Positions 15,648 to 25,079 are shown, counted from the first letter of the stretch. The stretch: 64,000 nt of DNA from Streptomyces carminius (GCF_002794255.1 NZ_PGGW01000039.1:62001-126000), one strand, 5' to 3'. Translations and numbers: made by a program. Notes: generated by a model from the sequence alone, not told the origin.

Positions 15648-16601
15648 ATGGCAGCAGTGGAAAGCAGCCACATTCACGCCCAGGACGTCTGGCGCCGTTA
15701 CGGCAGCGGGAAGAAGACCTTCGACGCCGTGCGCGGGGTCAGCTTCACCGTCCGCCCCGGAGAGCTGTTCGCGCTCCTGGGCACCAACGGCGCGGGCAAG
15801 ACCTCCACCGTCGAACTGCTGGAGGGGCTCGCCGTCCCGCACCGCGGAAGCATCCGGGTCTTCGGAGACCTGGACCCGGTGACCGACCGCCCCCGCATCC
15901 GCCCCCGCACCGGCACGATGCTCCAGGAGGGCGGCTTCATCTCCCACCTGACGGTCCGGGAGAGCGTGCGGATGTGGGCCGAACTCACCTCCCGGGCCCG
16001 CCCCGTCGACCAGGCGCTGGAGCTCGCCGGGCTCGCCCACCGCCACGACGTGATGGTGCAGAACCTCTCCGGCGGGGAGAAGCGGCGCCTGGACCTGGCG
16101 GTCGCCACCCTCTCCCGGCCCGACCTGCTGTTCCTGGACGAGCCCACCGCCGGCATGGACGCCGAGGGTCGGCGCGCCACCTGGGAGCTGATCGGGCGGC
16201 TGCGGGAGCAGGGCTCGACGATCCTGCTCACCACGCACTACCTGGAGGAGGCCGAGTCCCTCGCCGACCACCTGGCGATCATGCACCGGGGCAGGATCGC
16301 CGCGGCCGGCACCGTCGCCCGGATCGTCGCCGACCACCCCTCGACGCTCTCGTTCACCCTGGACGGCCGGTGGACGGCGCGCGACCTGCCCGTGGCCGGC
16401 ACGGCGGTGGAGCAGCACGGCGGCCGGGTGACGGTCACCACCGGGCAGCTCCAGAAGGACGCCACCCGGCTGCTGACCTGGGCGGAGGAACACGACGTGG
16501 TGCTGGAGCGGTTCACCGCCCGGCCCGCGTCCCTGGAGGAGGCGTTCATCAGGATCGCCGGACGCGACGAGGCCCCCGGGGCGGGGGAGGAGGACGAGTG
16601 A
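15648..16601 (+). CDS. ABC transporter ATP-binding protein (ABC-2 type)
   Basis: A 317-residue cytoplasmic ATPase. It has Walker A GTNGAGKTS, signature NLSGGEKRRLD, Walker B LLFLDEPTAGMD and the H-loop in TTHYLEEAE. A C-terminal domain of about 90 residues follows. The ATG is preceded by GAGGAAGGA. It overlaps the permease gene by GTGA, so the two subunits are made together. It is divergent from the sigma gene next to the RiPP operon. Such two-gene ABC-2 systems often give self-resistance to peptides or drugs, which would fit here as immunity; this is inference. Confidence 0.9.
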   Translation: MAAVESSHIHAQDVWRRYGSGKKTFDAVRGVSFTVRPGELFALLGTNGAGKTSTVELLEGLAVPHRGSIRVFGDLDPVTDRPRIRPRTGTMLQEGGFISHLTVRESVRMWAELTSRARPVDQALELAGLAHRHDVMVQNLSGGEKRRLDLAVATLSRPDLLFLDEPTAGMDAEGRRATWELIGRLREQGSTILLTTHYLEEAESLADHLAIMHRGRIAAAGTVARIVADHPSTLSFTLDGRWTARDLPVAGTAVEQHGGRVTVTTGQLQKDATRLLTWAEEHDVVLERFTARPASLEEAFIRIAGRDEAPGAGEEDE

Positions 16602-17362
16602 ACGGCCTGGCCGCACAGCACATGAGGACCCTGTTCCACATCGAGTGGAAGCTGTTCAACCGGATCAGGGCCAACTACTTCTTCGTGGTGTTCGTCCCGC
16701 TGATGATCCTGGTGGCGATGCGCTCCGTGCAGGAGCAGCTCGACCTCGACCGGTACGGCCTCAACCCGGGCCCGCTGATGGTGGCCACCTCGGCCGGCAT
16801 CCTGCTCATCTTCTCCCTCTACTCCTCCGTCACCGGCCTGTACGTGGCCCGCCGGGAGGAACTCGTCCTCAAGCGGCTGCGCACCGGAGAGGTGTCCGAT
16901 CCGGTGATCCTGGCCGGCGGCGCGTCCATGTACGTCGCCATCACCGTGGCGCAGATCGCCGTGGTGGCCGCGGTGCTGTCGGTGATGTTCGACGCGGCCC
17001 CGCGCCAGCCGCTGTCCGCCCTGGCCGGACTGCTCACCGGCGTCGCGCTGATGACCGCGATGGCGGCCGCCACGGCGGCGCTGTGCCGCTCCGTGGAGTC
17101 GGTGATGGTCGCCACGCTCCCGGCGGTCTTCGTCCTGCCGATGGTCTCCGGGGTCTACATCCCCCGCGAGGTGCTGCCGGACGTCCTCGGCGACGTGCTG
17201 CTGTACGCGCCGCTGTCCTCGACGGTCGATCTGGTCCGCTCGGGCTGGACGGCCGAGCTGGGCGCCGCCGGCGCGCTGGGCCGGTGCGCGCTGGCGGCCG
17301 GCTGGACGGTCCTGTTCGCCTGGATCGCCGTCCGGCGGTTCCGCTGGGAGCCCCGCGTCTGA
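16598..17362 (+). CDS. ABC-2 type transporter permease
   Basis: A 254-residue membrane protein with about six helices. The last extracellular region contains SGVYIPREVLPDVLGD, typical of ABC-2 permeases. The GTG start overlaps the ATPase stop by four bases. With the upstream ATPase it should form a 2+2 exporter or immunity transporter. Nothing in it indicates the substrate. The pair could serve the neighbouring peptide cluster or be an independent resistance system. Confidence 0.88.
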   Translation: MNGLAAQHMRTLFHIEWKLFNRIRANYFFVVFVPLMILVAMRSVQEQLDLDRYGLNPGPLMVATSAGILLIFSLYSSVTGLYVARREELVLKRLRTGEVSDPVILAGGASMYVAITVAQIAVVAAVLSVMFDAAPRQPLSALAGLLTGVALMTAMAAATAALCRSVESVMVATLPAVFVLPMVSGVYIPREVLPDVLGDVLLYAPLSSTVDLVRSGWTAELGAAGALGRCALAAGWTVLFAWIAVRRFRWEPRV

Positions 17363-17428
17363 ACCGGCCCGGCCCCGGTGGGGCGGGGCGGGCGGGCCGG
17401 TCCCGCCGGGGATGGCAGTCTTGGAGCC

Positions 17429-18466
17429 ATGCGGAGGCTTGTGTGCGCCCTGGGCGCGGCGGTGGGGATCGTGCTGGGGACGGCCTGTTCGGCGGGGGCC
17501 GAGGGCCCGGCCGCGGACGGCTTCACCATCGAGGACGAACGGATCACGGAGTCCAGCGGACTGGCCGCCAGCCGCGCCCACCCCGGGGTGTACTGGACGC
17601 ACAACGACAGCGACGACGGCCCGTACGTCTACGCGGTGGACGGCGCCACCGGCCGCACCGTCGCCACGGTCACCCTGACCGGCGTCGATCCGCGGGACGT
17701 CGAGGCCGTCTCGGTCGGCCCGGACGGCAGCGTCTACGTGGGCGACATCGGCGACAACCTCGGCGGCACCTGGCCCGAGGTGTGGATCTACCGCTTCGCC
17801 GAGCCGAAGGAACTGGCCGACACCGAGGTGGAGACCACCCGCTTCACCGTGCGCTACGCCGACGGCCCGCGCGACGCCGAGTCGCTGGCCGTCCACCCCG
17901 GCACCGGGCGGGTGTACATCGTCAGCAAGAACGAGGACGGCGGCGGGCTCTACGCCGGTCCCGAGAAGCTCTCGGCCTCCGGCGCCAACACCTTCACCCG
18001 GACCGCCGCCATCGACCTGTGGGCCACCGACGCCGCCTTCTCCCCGGACGGCACCCGGCTGGCGGTGCGCGGCTACTTCGGCGGGCGGATGTACGCCTGG
18101 GAGGACGGGAAGCCGCGCGAGCTGGGGCGGCTGAGCGTGCCGGTGCAGCGGCAGGGCGAGTCGGTGACCTTCGCCCCGGACGGCCGGACCCTGCTCTTCG
18201 GCACCGAGGGCGGGCGCAGCGAGGTGCGGCCGATGGAGCTGACGGACGACCAGCTGCCCGAGAAAGCCCGGCAGGAGAAGTCCGGCGACAAGGAGCGGGA
18301 CACCTCCTCCGGCGGGGACGGGGACGGGAGCACGGCGTCCGGCGGGGACACGGCGTCCGGCGAGGACGGGGGCGGCGGGAACACCGTACGGACGGGCCTG
18401 ACCCTCGCCGCGGGCGCCGCCGTCTTCCTCGTCCTGCGCCGGCTGCTGGTCCGGCGCCGGGCCTGA
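17429..18466 (+). CDS. Secreted, C-terminally anchored beta-propeller-like protein
   Basis: A 345-residue extracytoplasmic protein. An N-terminal signal peptide (MRRLVCALGAAVGIVLGTAC) is followed by repeated strands with propeller-like signatures (DGSVYVGDIGDN, GRVYIVSKNEDGG, APDGRTLLFGTEGG). Then come a Gly/Ser/Asp-rich linker and a C-terminal helix followed by RRLLVRRRA that would hold it in the membrane. The Cys at the signal end is not a good lipobox. The upstream GGCAGTCTTGG lies very close to the ATG and suggests a short or absent leader. Ligand and function are unknown. Confidence 0.75.
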   Translation: MRRLVCALGAAVGIVLGTACSAGAEGPAADGFTIEDERITESSGLAASRAHPGVYWTHNDSDDGPYVYAVDGATGRTVATVTLTGVDPRDVEAVSVGPDGSVYVGDIGDNLGGTWPEVWIYRFAEPKELADTEVETTRFTVRYADGPRDAESLAVHPGTGRVYIVSKNEDGGGLYAGPEKLSASGANTFTRTAAIDLWATDAAFSPDGTRLAVRGYFGGRMYAWEDGKPRELGRLSVPVQRQGESVTFAPDGRTLLFGTEGGRSEVRPMELTDDQLPEKARQEKSGDKERDTSSGGDGDGSTASGGDTASGEDGGGGNTVRTGLTLAAGAAVFLVLRRLLVRRRA

Positions 18467-18499
18467 CGGGCCCCGGCCGCCCGCCGGACTCGCCGGTCC

Positions 18500-18541
18500 C
18501 GGCAGCAGGACAGCCGGCGGCGCACGGCTGTCCTGCTGCCG
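18500..18541. terminator. Convergent hairpin terminator
   Basis: A perfect 17-bp stem (18500-18516 with 18525-18541) and 8-base loop lies between the plus-strand propeller gene and the minus-strand TetR gene. It serves as terminator for both. Confidence 0.75.
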
Positions 18542-18592
18542 CGGCCTGCCAACGCGTCCGAGTTCTGCGGGAGTTGCGGCGGGGCGGTGCGC

Positions 18593-19456
18593 TCAGCCGT
18601 CCGTCTCCCCGGGGACGCACTCCCCGCGGGGGGCGGCCCCGGGCCCGTCCCCCGCCCCGTCGTCCTCCAGTTCCCGGTCGGCGCGCCCGGCGGTGCGCGC
18701 GGCGAGGAACTCCTCCAGCCCGTCCAGCAGCCGCGCCAGCCCGAACGCGAAGAGCCGTTCACCGGGGACCGCGAAGGTGTCCTCCGCCAGGGCGGCGACA
18801 TGCGGGTACGCGCCGCTGTACATCGCCTTCTCCAGGATGGGCGCCTGGGCGGACCAGAACTCCTCGTCGCTGATGCCGGTGTGCCGTGCGGCCTGGGCGG
18901 CGTTGACACGGGTGCGGGCGCAGCCGGTGACATAGCCGTCGAGGGCGGTGATGAACCCCAGCCGCTCGCGGTCGGTGAGGTCCAGACCGGCGAGGGCGGC
19001 CAGGGCGTAGTCCAGGCCGGCCACCGCGTTCGGCCCGAGCACCGGCCGGGCCACGTTGACCTGGAGCAGCCAGGGGTGGGCCAGGTGCATCTCCCAGGTG
19101 CCGCGGGCCACGTACTCCAGCACCGCGCGCCAGCCGCCGTCCCGGGGGCCGTCGGTGCCGGTGGTCAGGCCGTAGACCTGGTCGATCATCAGCTCCAGCA
19201 GCTCGGCCTTGCCGGGGACGTAGCGGTAGAGCGACATCGTGCCGACGCCCAGCTCGGCGGCGACGCGGCGCATGGAGAGCGCGTCGATCCCCCCGGCGTC
19301 GGCGACCTCGATGCCCGCGGTGACGATGCGTTCCAGGGTCAGCCCCGGTTTCGGACCGCGCGCGGGGCGCCCGTCCCGGCCCCACATGAGTTCCAGGCTG
19401 CGCCTGAGGTAGCCGCTGTCGCTCTCGTTCTGCTCGCCGCTGTGTCCGCTCGTCAT
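18593..19456 (-). CDS. TetR family regulator of the DrrAB-type exporter
   Basis: A 287-residue repressor, longer than usual because of a Gly/Glu/Asp-rich tail. The helix-turn-helix is SMRRVAAELGVGTMSLYRYV (about residues 60-79), and the ligand-binding domain follows. The ATG at 19456 is taken because GGGTGG precedes it; an in-frame ATG four codons earlier lacks a ribosome site. The gene is divergent from an ABC exporter operon, and three regularly spaced palindromes lie in the shared promoter. Repression of the exporter and of itself, relieved by a drug-like ligand, is the expected circuit. Confidence 0.9.
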   Translation of the reverse strand: MTSGHSGEQNESDSGYLRRSLELMWGRDGRPARGPKPGLTLERIVTAGIEVADAGGIDALSMRRVAAELGVGTMSLYRYVPGKAELLELMIDQVYGLTTGTDGPRDGGWRAVLEYVARGTWEMHLAHPWLLQVNVARPVLGPNAVAGLDYALAALAGLDLTDRERLGFITALDGYVTGCARTRVNAAQAARHTGISDEEFWSAQAPILEKAMYSGAYPHVAALAEDTFAVPGERLFAFGLARLLDGLEEFLAARTAGRADRELEDDGAGDGPGAAPRGECVPGETDG

Positions 19457-19492
19457 CGTGCCACCCATCCTAGGGGAGGCCGAAAAAACCGA

Positions 19493-19545
19493 GTACGCCG
19501 TACGCGTTGTCGGGTACGTTGTACGCGCAATCGAGTACGCCGTAC
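19493..19545. promoter_or_regulatory. Three-copy palindromic TetR operator with 21-bp period
   Basis: GTACGCCGTAC (19493-19503), GTACGTTGTAC (19514-19524) and GTACGCCGTAC (19535-19545) each consist of GTAC-N3-GTAC. They start exactly 21 bp apart, two helical turns. They fill the gap between the divergent TetR and exporter genes. Same-face binding by several TetR dimers is the natural reading. Confidence 0.75.
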
Positions 19546-19564
19546 CCAAGGAGAAGGAGGCGCC

Positions 19565-20617
19565 ATGCCGGCATCCCGGGACAGCACCGGGCGCTCCGGA
19601 CCGCCGGACCCGTCGGAACACGCCGTGCTGGCGGACGGGCTGACCAGGCGGTACGGCGACAAGCGCGCCCTGGACGGCTTCGGCCTCGCCGTCCGCCGCG
19701 GCACCGTGCACGGTCTGCTCGGTCCGAACGGCGCGGGCAAGACCACCGCCGTACGCATCCTGGCCACCCTCGCCCGCGCGGACGGCGGCCGCGCGGTGGT
19801 GGCCGGGCACGACGTGGCGCGCGCCCCCGCCCGGGTGCGCCGCGCGATCGGGCTGGCCGGACAGGACACGGCGGTCGACGAGATACTCACCGGCCGCCAG
19901 AACCTGGAGATGTTCGGCCGGCTGTTCCACCTGGGTGCCCGGCGCGCCCGGCTGCGGGCCGGGGAACTGCTGGAGCACTTCGGGCTGGCGGAGGCCGCGG
20001 ACCGGCCGCTCAGGGGATACAGCGGCGGCATGCGGCGCCGCTTCGACCTGGCCGCCTCCATGATCCTCGCCCCCCGGGTGCTCTTCCTCGACGAGCCCAC
20101 CACCGGACTGGACCCGCGCGGCCGCAGCGAGGTCTGGGAGGCGGTGCGCTCACTGGCGGCGACCGGCACCACGGTGCTGCTGACCACGCACTACCTGGAC
20201 GAGGCCGACCGGCTCTCGGACCGGATCACCGTGGTCGACCGGGGACGGGACGTCGTCGAGGACACCCCGGAGGGCCTCAAGCGGGCCGTCGGCGGGGACC
20301 GGATCGAGGTCGTGGTGCGCGACCGGGCCGAGCTGGCCGCCGCCGAACGGATCGTCGCCCGGGTGGCGTCCGGCGGCGCGGTGGAACGCGACACCGCGCG
20401 CCGGCGGGTGCACGCGCCGGTGACGGACCGGGTGGCCGCGCTCACCGAGGTGGCCCGCGCCCTGCGCGACGAGGGGCTCGACGCCGAGGACCTCGGGCTG
20501 CGCCGCCCCACCCTCGACGACGTCTTCCTGCACCTCACCGGGCGCCCCGCCCACAGCGCCGCCGGCAGCACCGGCAGCACCGCTGCCGGCACCCGGAAGG
20601 AGACCCGGACGGCATGA
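19565..20617 (+). CDS. Daunorubicin-resistance-type ABC ATPase (DrrA family)
   Basis: A 350-residue ATPase of the DrrA subfamily. It has Walker [12 protein letters not shown], signature [15 protein letters not shown], Walker [17 protein letters not shown] and the H-loop in [11 protein letters not shown]. The C-terminal part has the DrrA-type [13 protein letters not shown] motif. The ATG has GGAGG 5-6 bases before it. It overlaps the permease gene by ATGA. The whole unit sits behind a three-site TetR operator, so it should be induced by the exported compound. The true substrate is unknown; anthracyclines are only the family precedent. Confidence 0.92.
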   Translation: MPASRDSTGRSGPPDPSEHAVLADGLTRRYGDKRALDGFGLAVRRGTVHGLLGPNGAGKTTAVRILATLARADGGRAVVAGHDVARAPARVRRAIGLAGQDTAVDEILTGRQNLEMFGRLFHLGARRARLRAGELLEHFGLAEAADRPLRGYSGGMRRRFDLAASMILAPRVLFLDEPTTGLDPRGRSEVWEAVRSLAATGTTVLLTTHYLDEADRLSDRITVVDRGRDVVEDTPEGLKRAVGGDRIEVVVRDRAELAAAERIVARVASGGAVERDTARRRVHAPVTDRVAALTEVARALRDEGLDAEDLGLRRPTLDDVFLHLTGRPAHSAAGSTGSTAAGTRKETRTA

Positions 20618-21477
20618 GCGACCCCGCCACCCCGACTCGCCCCACCCCATCCCTCACCGCCCCGCCTCCCGCCGTCCCGGCCGGACCGGAACGCCGCCTG
20701 TACTGGGCGCTGGCCGACTGCTGGACGATCGTCCGCCGCGACCTGCTGCACCTCGCCCGGCAGCCCTCCATCGTCGCCTGGCAGCTCGGCTTCCCGATCG
20801 TGTCGGTGCTGCTGTTCGTCTATGTCTTCGGCAGCGCGATGGAGGTGGGCACGGCGGACTACAAGACGTACGCGCTGCCCGGCATGTTCACCATGACCAT
20901 GGCCTTCGGCTTCATGAACACCGCCATGGCCGTCACCGTCGACAAGGAGCGCGGCATCACCGACCGCTTCCGCTCCATGCCGATGGCCCCCTCGGCGGTG
21001 GTCACCGGCCGCGGTGTCTCCGACGTGCTGCACGCCGGGCTGGACCTGCTGGTCCTCGCCCTGATCGCGCTGGTGGTCGGCTGGCGTTCGGACGGCGGGG
21101 CGCTCGCCACCCTCACGGCCTTCGGGCTGCTGCTCCTGCTGCGCTTCGCGCTGATCTGGGTCGGGGTGCTCCTCGGGCTGCTCGTCCCCAACCAGGAGGC
21201 GGCGGGGAACCTGTTCGCCCTCGCCTTCCCCTTCGGGATGGTCTCCAGCGTCTTCACCCCGCCGTCGCTGATGCCCGACTGGCTGGGCGCCGTCGCGATG
21301 TGGAACCCGGTCTCCTCCACCGCGAACGCCGTACGCGACCTGTTCGGCGCCCCGGCGCCCACTGGCGGGAGCTGGATCGAGGAGCACGCCCTGCTGATGG
21401 CGGTGGTCTGGCCGTCGGCCCTCACGGCGGTCTTCCTGCCCCTGGCGATCCGCCGCTTCCGGCGCCTGACGCGTTAG
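20614..21477 (+). CDS. ABC-2 type permease (DrrB family)
   Basis: A 287-residue membrane subunit with about six helices after a Pro/Thr-rich cytoplasmic start. The family region around [20 protein letters not shown] and the later loop [20 protein letters not shown] are typical of DrrB and NodJ-like permeases. It overlaps the ATPase gene by four bases, so the two subunits are translationally coupled. Together they form a TetR-controlled drug exporter. Confidence 0.9.
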   Translation: MSDPATPTRPTPSLTAPPPAVPAGPERRLYWALADCWTIVRRDLLHLARQPSIVAWQLGFPIVSVLLFVYVFGSAMEVGTADYKTYALPGMFTMTMAFGFMNTAMAVTVDKERGITDRFRSMPMAPSAVVTGRGVSDVLHAGLDLLVLALIALVVGWRSDGGALATLTAFGLLLLLRFALIWVGVLLGLLVPNQEAAGNLFALAFPFGMVSSVFTPPSLMPDWLGAVAMWNPVSSTANAVRDLFGAPAPTGGSWIEEHALLMAVVWPSALTAVFLPLAIRRFRRLTR

Positions 21478-21641
21478 GCGTGCCGTCCACGGGCGCCGGT
21501 GACGCGGCGGGCGGGGCGAGCCCGGCCCGCCGCGTCACCGGCCGCACCGACCCGTGTGACACCCCGTCTGCCGGGTACCACGGGCGGGACACCCCGTTCC
21601 CTCGCCGTTCCCTCGCCCGAGACACACGGAAGGAGCCGTCG

Positions 21642-22661
21642 ATGCCGGACAGCCGGAACCAGCAGGTGGTGGTGGTCACCGGAGCGAGCGCCGGAGTCGG
21701 CCGGGCGGTGGCCCGGGCCTTCGGCGCCCGGGGCGCGAAGGTGGCGCTGCTGGCCCGGGGCGAGAAGGGGCTGGAGGCCGCGGCCGGGGAGGTGCGCGAG
21801 GCGGGCGGCACCGCCCTGCCGGTCCCGGTGGACGTCGCCGACCACGCGGCCGTGGACGCCGCGGCCACCCGCGCCGAGGAGGAGCTCGGGCCGGTCGACG
21901 TATGGGTGAACAATGCCTTCTCCTCGGTGTTCGCCCCGTTCACCGAGACCGGCCCGGAGGAGTTCGAGCGGACCACCGACGTCACCTACCTGGGGTACGT
22001 CAACGGCACCAGGGCGGCCCTGGACCGCATGCTGCCGCGCGACCGGGGCACGATCGTGCAGGTCGGCTCGGCCCTGGCCTACCGGGGCATCCCGCTGCAG
22101 GCGGCGTACTGCGGGGCCAAGCACGCCATCCAGGGCTTCACCGAGTCCCTGCGCTGCGAACTGCTGCACGACCGCAGCAACGTGCGGATCACCATGGTGC
22201 AGCTCCCCGCGGTCAACACCCCGCAGTTCGACTGGCTGCTCTCCCGGCTGCCGCGCCGCGCCCAGCCGGTCCCGCCGATCTACCAGCCCGAGCCGGCCGC
22301 CCGGGCGGTGCTGCACGCCGCCGACCACCCGCGGCGGCGCGAGTACTGGCTGGGCGGGCCCACGGTGGCCACCCTGGTCGCCAACCGGCTCTTCCCCGGC
22401 CTGCTCGACCGCTACCTGGCCCGCACCGGCTACGACTCCCAGCAGACCGACGAGCCCCGCGACCCGCACCGGCCGGTCAACCTCTGGGAGCCCGCCGACG
22501 GTCCGGAGGGCCGGGACTTCGGCACCCACGGCTCCTTCGACGACCGGTCCGCCGACCGCAGCCCCCAACTGTGGGCCGTCCGGCACCGCGGTCTGCTGAC
22601 CGCGGCGGGCACCGCGGCCGCCGCCGCGGGCGCGGTGGCCGTACGCGCCGCCCGCCGCTGA
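21642..22661 (+). CDS. SDR family oxidoreductase with C-terminal membrane tail
   Basis: A 339-residue short-chain dehydrogenase. The cofactor motif is VTGASAGVGRAVARAFGARG, the NNAF strand replaces NNAG, and the active site has Ser in VGSALAYRG and Tyr-x3-Lys in YCGAKHA. About 90 residues beyond the usual SDR length end in a hydrophobic Ala-rich segment and RAARR, which suggests membrane attachment. GGAG lies before the ATG at 21642. This long form of SDR is frequent in Actinobacteria, often near lipid genes. The substrate is unknown. A separate promoter is likely after the 164-base gap. Confidence 0.88.
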   Translation: MPDSRNQQVVVVTGASAGVGRAVARAFGARGAKVALLARGEKGLEAAAGEVREAGGTALPVPVDVADHAAVDAAATRAEEELGPVDVWVNNAFSSVFAPFTETGPEEFERTTDVTYLGYVNGTRAALDRMLPRDRGTIVQVGSALAYRGIPLQAAYCGAKHAIQGFTESLRCELLHDRSNVRITMVQLPAVNTPQFDWLLSRLPRRAQPVPPIYQPEPAARAVLHAADHPRRREYWLGGPTVATLVANRLFPGLLDRYLARTGYDSQQTDEPRDPHRPVNLWEPADGPEGRDFGTHGSFDDRSADRSPQLWAVRHRGLLTAAGTAAAAAGAVAVRAARR

Positions 22662-22722
22662 CCGGCCGTCACCCGCCGGACCCGCCCGGCCCCGGCAGGC
22701 CCTGTCGCCCCGCCGGCCGGGC

Positions 22723-23109
22723 CTACCGGCCCACCTCCCGCAGCTCGTACAGCGCCGACCCGCGGGACAACCGGTGCCCCAGCGGCACCAGCACCCCGCG
22801 CAGCGGGTGCCGCCTGGCCAGGACGGCGGCGGCGTGCCGGGCCTCCCGGCCCCGCAGCCGCCGCACGTCCACCTTCAGCGGGGCGCCCGCCGGGGTGCCG
22901 CCGAGGGTGGCGGGGGAGATCTCCGCCTCCGGGCGGCGGCGCAGCCGCCCGGCCGTCCCCGACCGGGCGGGCACCCGTACGTACGCCCGGTCCCCGTCCA
23001 CGGCCAGCGCGGTGGCCGTCCCCGCCGGGGAGCCCTCCGCCTCGTAGGTGGCCAGCCAGACGCGCGGCTCGTCGGCGAACAGTCGCAGTCCGGTGCTGGG
23101 AGTGGTCAT
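22723..23109 (-). CDS. PPOX-fold (F420/FMN-dependent type) protein
   Basis: A 128-residue split-barrel protein of the pyridoxamine-phosphate-oxidase-like superfamily. The pattern PRVWLATYEAEGSPAGTATA, then DGDRAYVRVPARSGTAGRLR, is characteristic of actinobacterial PPOX-class F420-dependent proteins. The ATG at 23109 has no good ribosome site, so the start is less certain. It is convergent with the SDR gene. Cofactor and substrate are inferred from the family only. Confidence 0.75.
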   Translation of the reverse strand: MTTPSTGLRLFADEPRVWLATYEAEGSPAGTATALAVDGDRAYVRVPARSGTAGRLRRRPEAEISPATLGGTPAGAPLKVDVRRLRGREARHAAAVLARRHPLRGVLVPLGHRLSRGSALYELREVGR

Positions 23110-23373
23110 GCGCCGCCGGGTACCACGGGCGGCGGTACGGGAAACGGGCGCGCCGGGTGGCGCCGCCAGGGCGCGCGTACGGCCATCTCCAGCAGCCCGA
23201 ACGCGCGCCGCCCGTCCTCCCGGCTCACGGCCTCCGGCACGGATTCGGTCAGCCGCTTCCATCAAGGGGCGTGCGCGGGGGGAATGTGCCGATGAATTCA
23301 AAAGCACTCTTACGGGGCAAGGAACTCTCTGAATCGTCACCTGAGCATACTGACCAGCGGCATACTGTGCGGC

Positions 23374-23811
23374 ATGCGTGCCACGAATCGTCGCAGGCCA
23401 CTGCGGCGGGCCATTGTCAGTCCCGATCCCCATGTCGTGCTGGAAGATCTGGCGGAGCGTGTTCGGTACGTGGGGAGCCCGGAACACAAGTCGTACCCTT
23501 CTTTCGCGGGGCCGCCGAGGCTCAGAGCCGATGCGTCGAAGTGCGATCCCAACCTCAGGGACGCGGACGAGATCACAGAATGGCTCAAAGAAGGAATCAA
23601 GTCGGGGATCGCCGGATGTTTCGAGGGCGATTTTCCTCGGTATGTCTGGTTGCGGCGTGATAAAATCTTCTACGAAGCGCGCCTTGTGAACAGGGGGCAA
23701 GGGTATTGCAAGGGGTACCCGCTGACGCCCAACGAATACCCGGAAGGGCTCTGGTGGGGACTGGCGCAAAGTTTTCCATGTCCTGGGAGTGGGAGTCCGC
23801 TTCCGGTATGA
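23374..23811 (+). CDS. Conserved accessory protein of unknown function, 145 aa
   Basis: A 145-residue basic protein in a stretch with visibly lower GC than its surroundings. Residues such as YVGSPEHKSYPSFAGPPRLR, DASKC, FPRYVWLRRDKIFYEARLV and GYCKGYPLTPNEYPEG look like motifs under selection, not chance frame. I do not recognise the family. It overlaps the following ImmA/IrrE-like gene. GCATACTG occurs twice upstream (23344-23351 and 23360-23367), close to a possible -10. The pair resembles a toxin-antitoxin-like or defence cassette, but that is only inference from layout. Confidence 0.65.
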   Translation: MRATNRRRPLRRAIVSPDPHVVLEDLAERVRYVGSPEHKSYPSFAGPPRLRADASKCDPNLRDADEITEWLKEGIKSGIAGCFEGDFPRYVWLRRDKIFYEARLVNRGQGYCKGYPLTPNEYPEGLWWGLAQSFPCPGSGSPLPV

Positions 23812-25079
23812 AGCTTGACGAGCACCGTGTCACCTGGGCTCGCCTGGAGATCTCCGCGGGCGGCGAAACGGTTACCAGGATCGAGGACCTGGACTCCGGG
23901 AGTTCTCGTCGCTCCGTCTTTGTCCCCCTGTACCCGCTCGCCGAGTGGATCTCCTTCAACTGGTGGATCCTGCTTCACAACTCCAGACTCTCCCGGCCGG
24001 ACGCCGTGGCCAACTTCGACAGGCTCCGCCTGGTTGACCCGGGATACAAGAGGAACAACTTCAGGAGCATCGGTGACGGGTTCGCGTGGCCGGACCTGGT
24101 GATCTACTCCGCCGGCGCCCATACGAACATCTCCTGGCGGCCGTACTCCTCACCGGTCGCCCGGTGGAAGATCCGTTACATCGGGGCTGGGGACTGCTCC
24201 GTCGACTCACAGGACCTGCGGACGGAACTGGCGCGCTTCGTCGACTCGGTGATCGTCAGACTGGAAGAGTGTGGCGTACGCGGGACGGCGCTGCAGAACG
24301 AATGGGAGTCGATCACCGGTGCGGACCCGGAGGAGGAGCAGTACTGCCGGGCTGCCGCCCGCCTGGGCCTGGACCCCTATTCGGAGGCCGCCAAACACGA
24401 GTCGGAGATCCTGAGGGTTGCCGAAGAGGTTCCGGAAGCTCTTCTCGGTGACTTCATGGACGCGGTGGACATCTCCCGTACTCCGGAATCTCTGGACTGG
24501 ATCTCCCGCTGCATGCGGGCCGTCGACGTGTCGGCTTCCGAACCGCTCGCGGACGTTCGGAGCATCCGCTCCGCCCTCACCGCCCGACGTGCTTCGGTCA
24601 GTCCGTTCAAGCCCTGGGAATCCGGTTGGGCGCAGGCGCGTGCGGCCAGGGGCGCCGCGAGCCTGGGACCCTTGCAGAGGTTTTCTCCCGGAGATTACTT
24701 CGAGGTCTCCGAAATCCCTTCCCCGGAAGACCGGATCCAGGCGTTCGGCAAGAATTCCGGGCAGGGAGGGAAGCTGATTGTCGGAGCTCCCCAGGGAAAT
24801 GCGAGGACTCGGAACTTCCTCCTCGGCCGAGCTCTCTGGCACTCCGTCGCCGAACCGGAGAACCGCTTCCTGGTGACGAACTCCTACACTGACAGGCAGA
24901 AGACCGAAAGAGCTTTCGCGGCCGAACTCCTCGCACCGGCATCGGGTATCGCGGAGCTTCTGAAAAAGGATCCCTGGGCAGCGTCTCTGGACGACATCGA
25001 CGAAGTGGCGGAGCATTTCCAGGTGTCATCGGTCCTGATCAAGCACCAGATCGAGAACCAGCTCATGTCCGCCGGGTGA
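23778..25079 (+). CDS. Accessory protein with degenerate ImmA/IrrE-like domain
   Basis: A 433-residue protein. The C-terminal part is laid out like an ImmA/IrrE metallopeptidase domain: RTRNFLLGRALWHSVAEPEN, then KTERAFAAELLAP and VAEHFQVSSVLIKHQ. The usual HExxH has become GRALWH, so zinc peptidase activity is probably lost. The N-terminal 200 residues (MSWEWESASG, TWARLEISAGGETVTRIEDL, WISFNWWILLHN) are unassigned. I chose the ATG at 23778, which overlaps the previous gene by 34 bases; ATG 23808, overlapping its stop as ATGA, is an alternative. It lies on low-GC accessory DNA. Confidence 0.65.
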   Translation: MSWEWESASGMKLDEHRVTWARLEISAGGETVTRIEDLDSGSSRRSVFVPLYPLAEWISFNWWILLHNSRLSRPDAVANFDRLRLVDPGYKRNNFRSIGDGFAWPDLVIYSAGAHTNISWRPYSSPVARWKIRYIGAGDCSVDSQDLRTELARFVDSVIVRLEECGVRGTALQNEWESITGADPEEEQYCRAAARLGLDPYSEAAKHESEILRVAEEVPEALLGDFMDAVDISRTPESLDWISRCMRAVDVSASEPLADVRSIRSALTARRASVSPFKPWESGWAQARAARGAASLGPLQRFSPGDYFEVSEIPSPEDRIQAFGKNSGQGGKLIVGAPQGNARTRNFLLGRALWHSVAEPENRFLVTNSYTDRQKTERAFAAELLAPASGIAELLKKDPWAASLDDIDEVAEHFQVSSVLIKHQIENQLMSAG

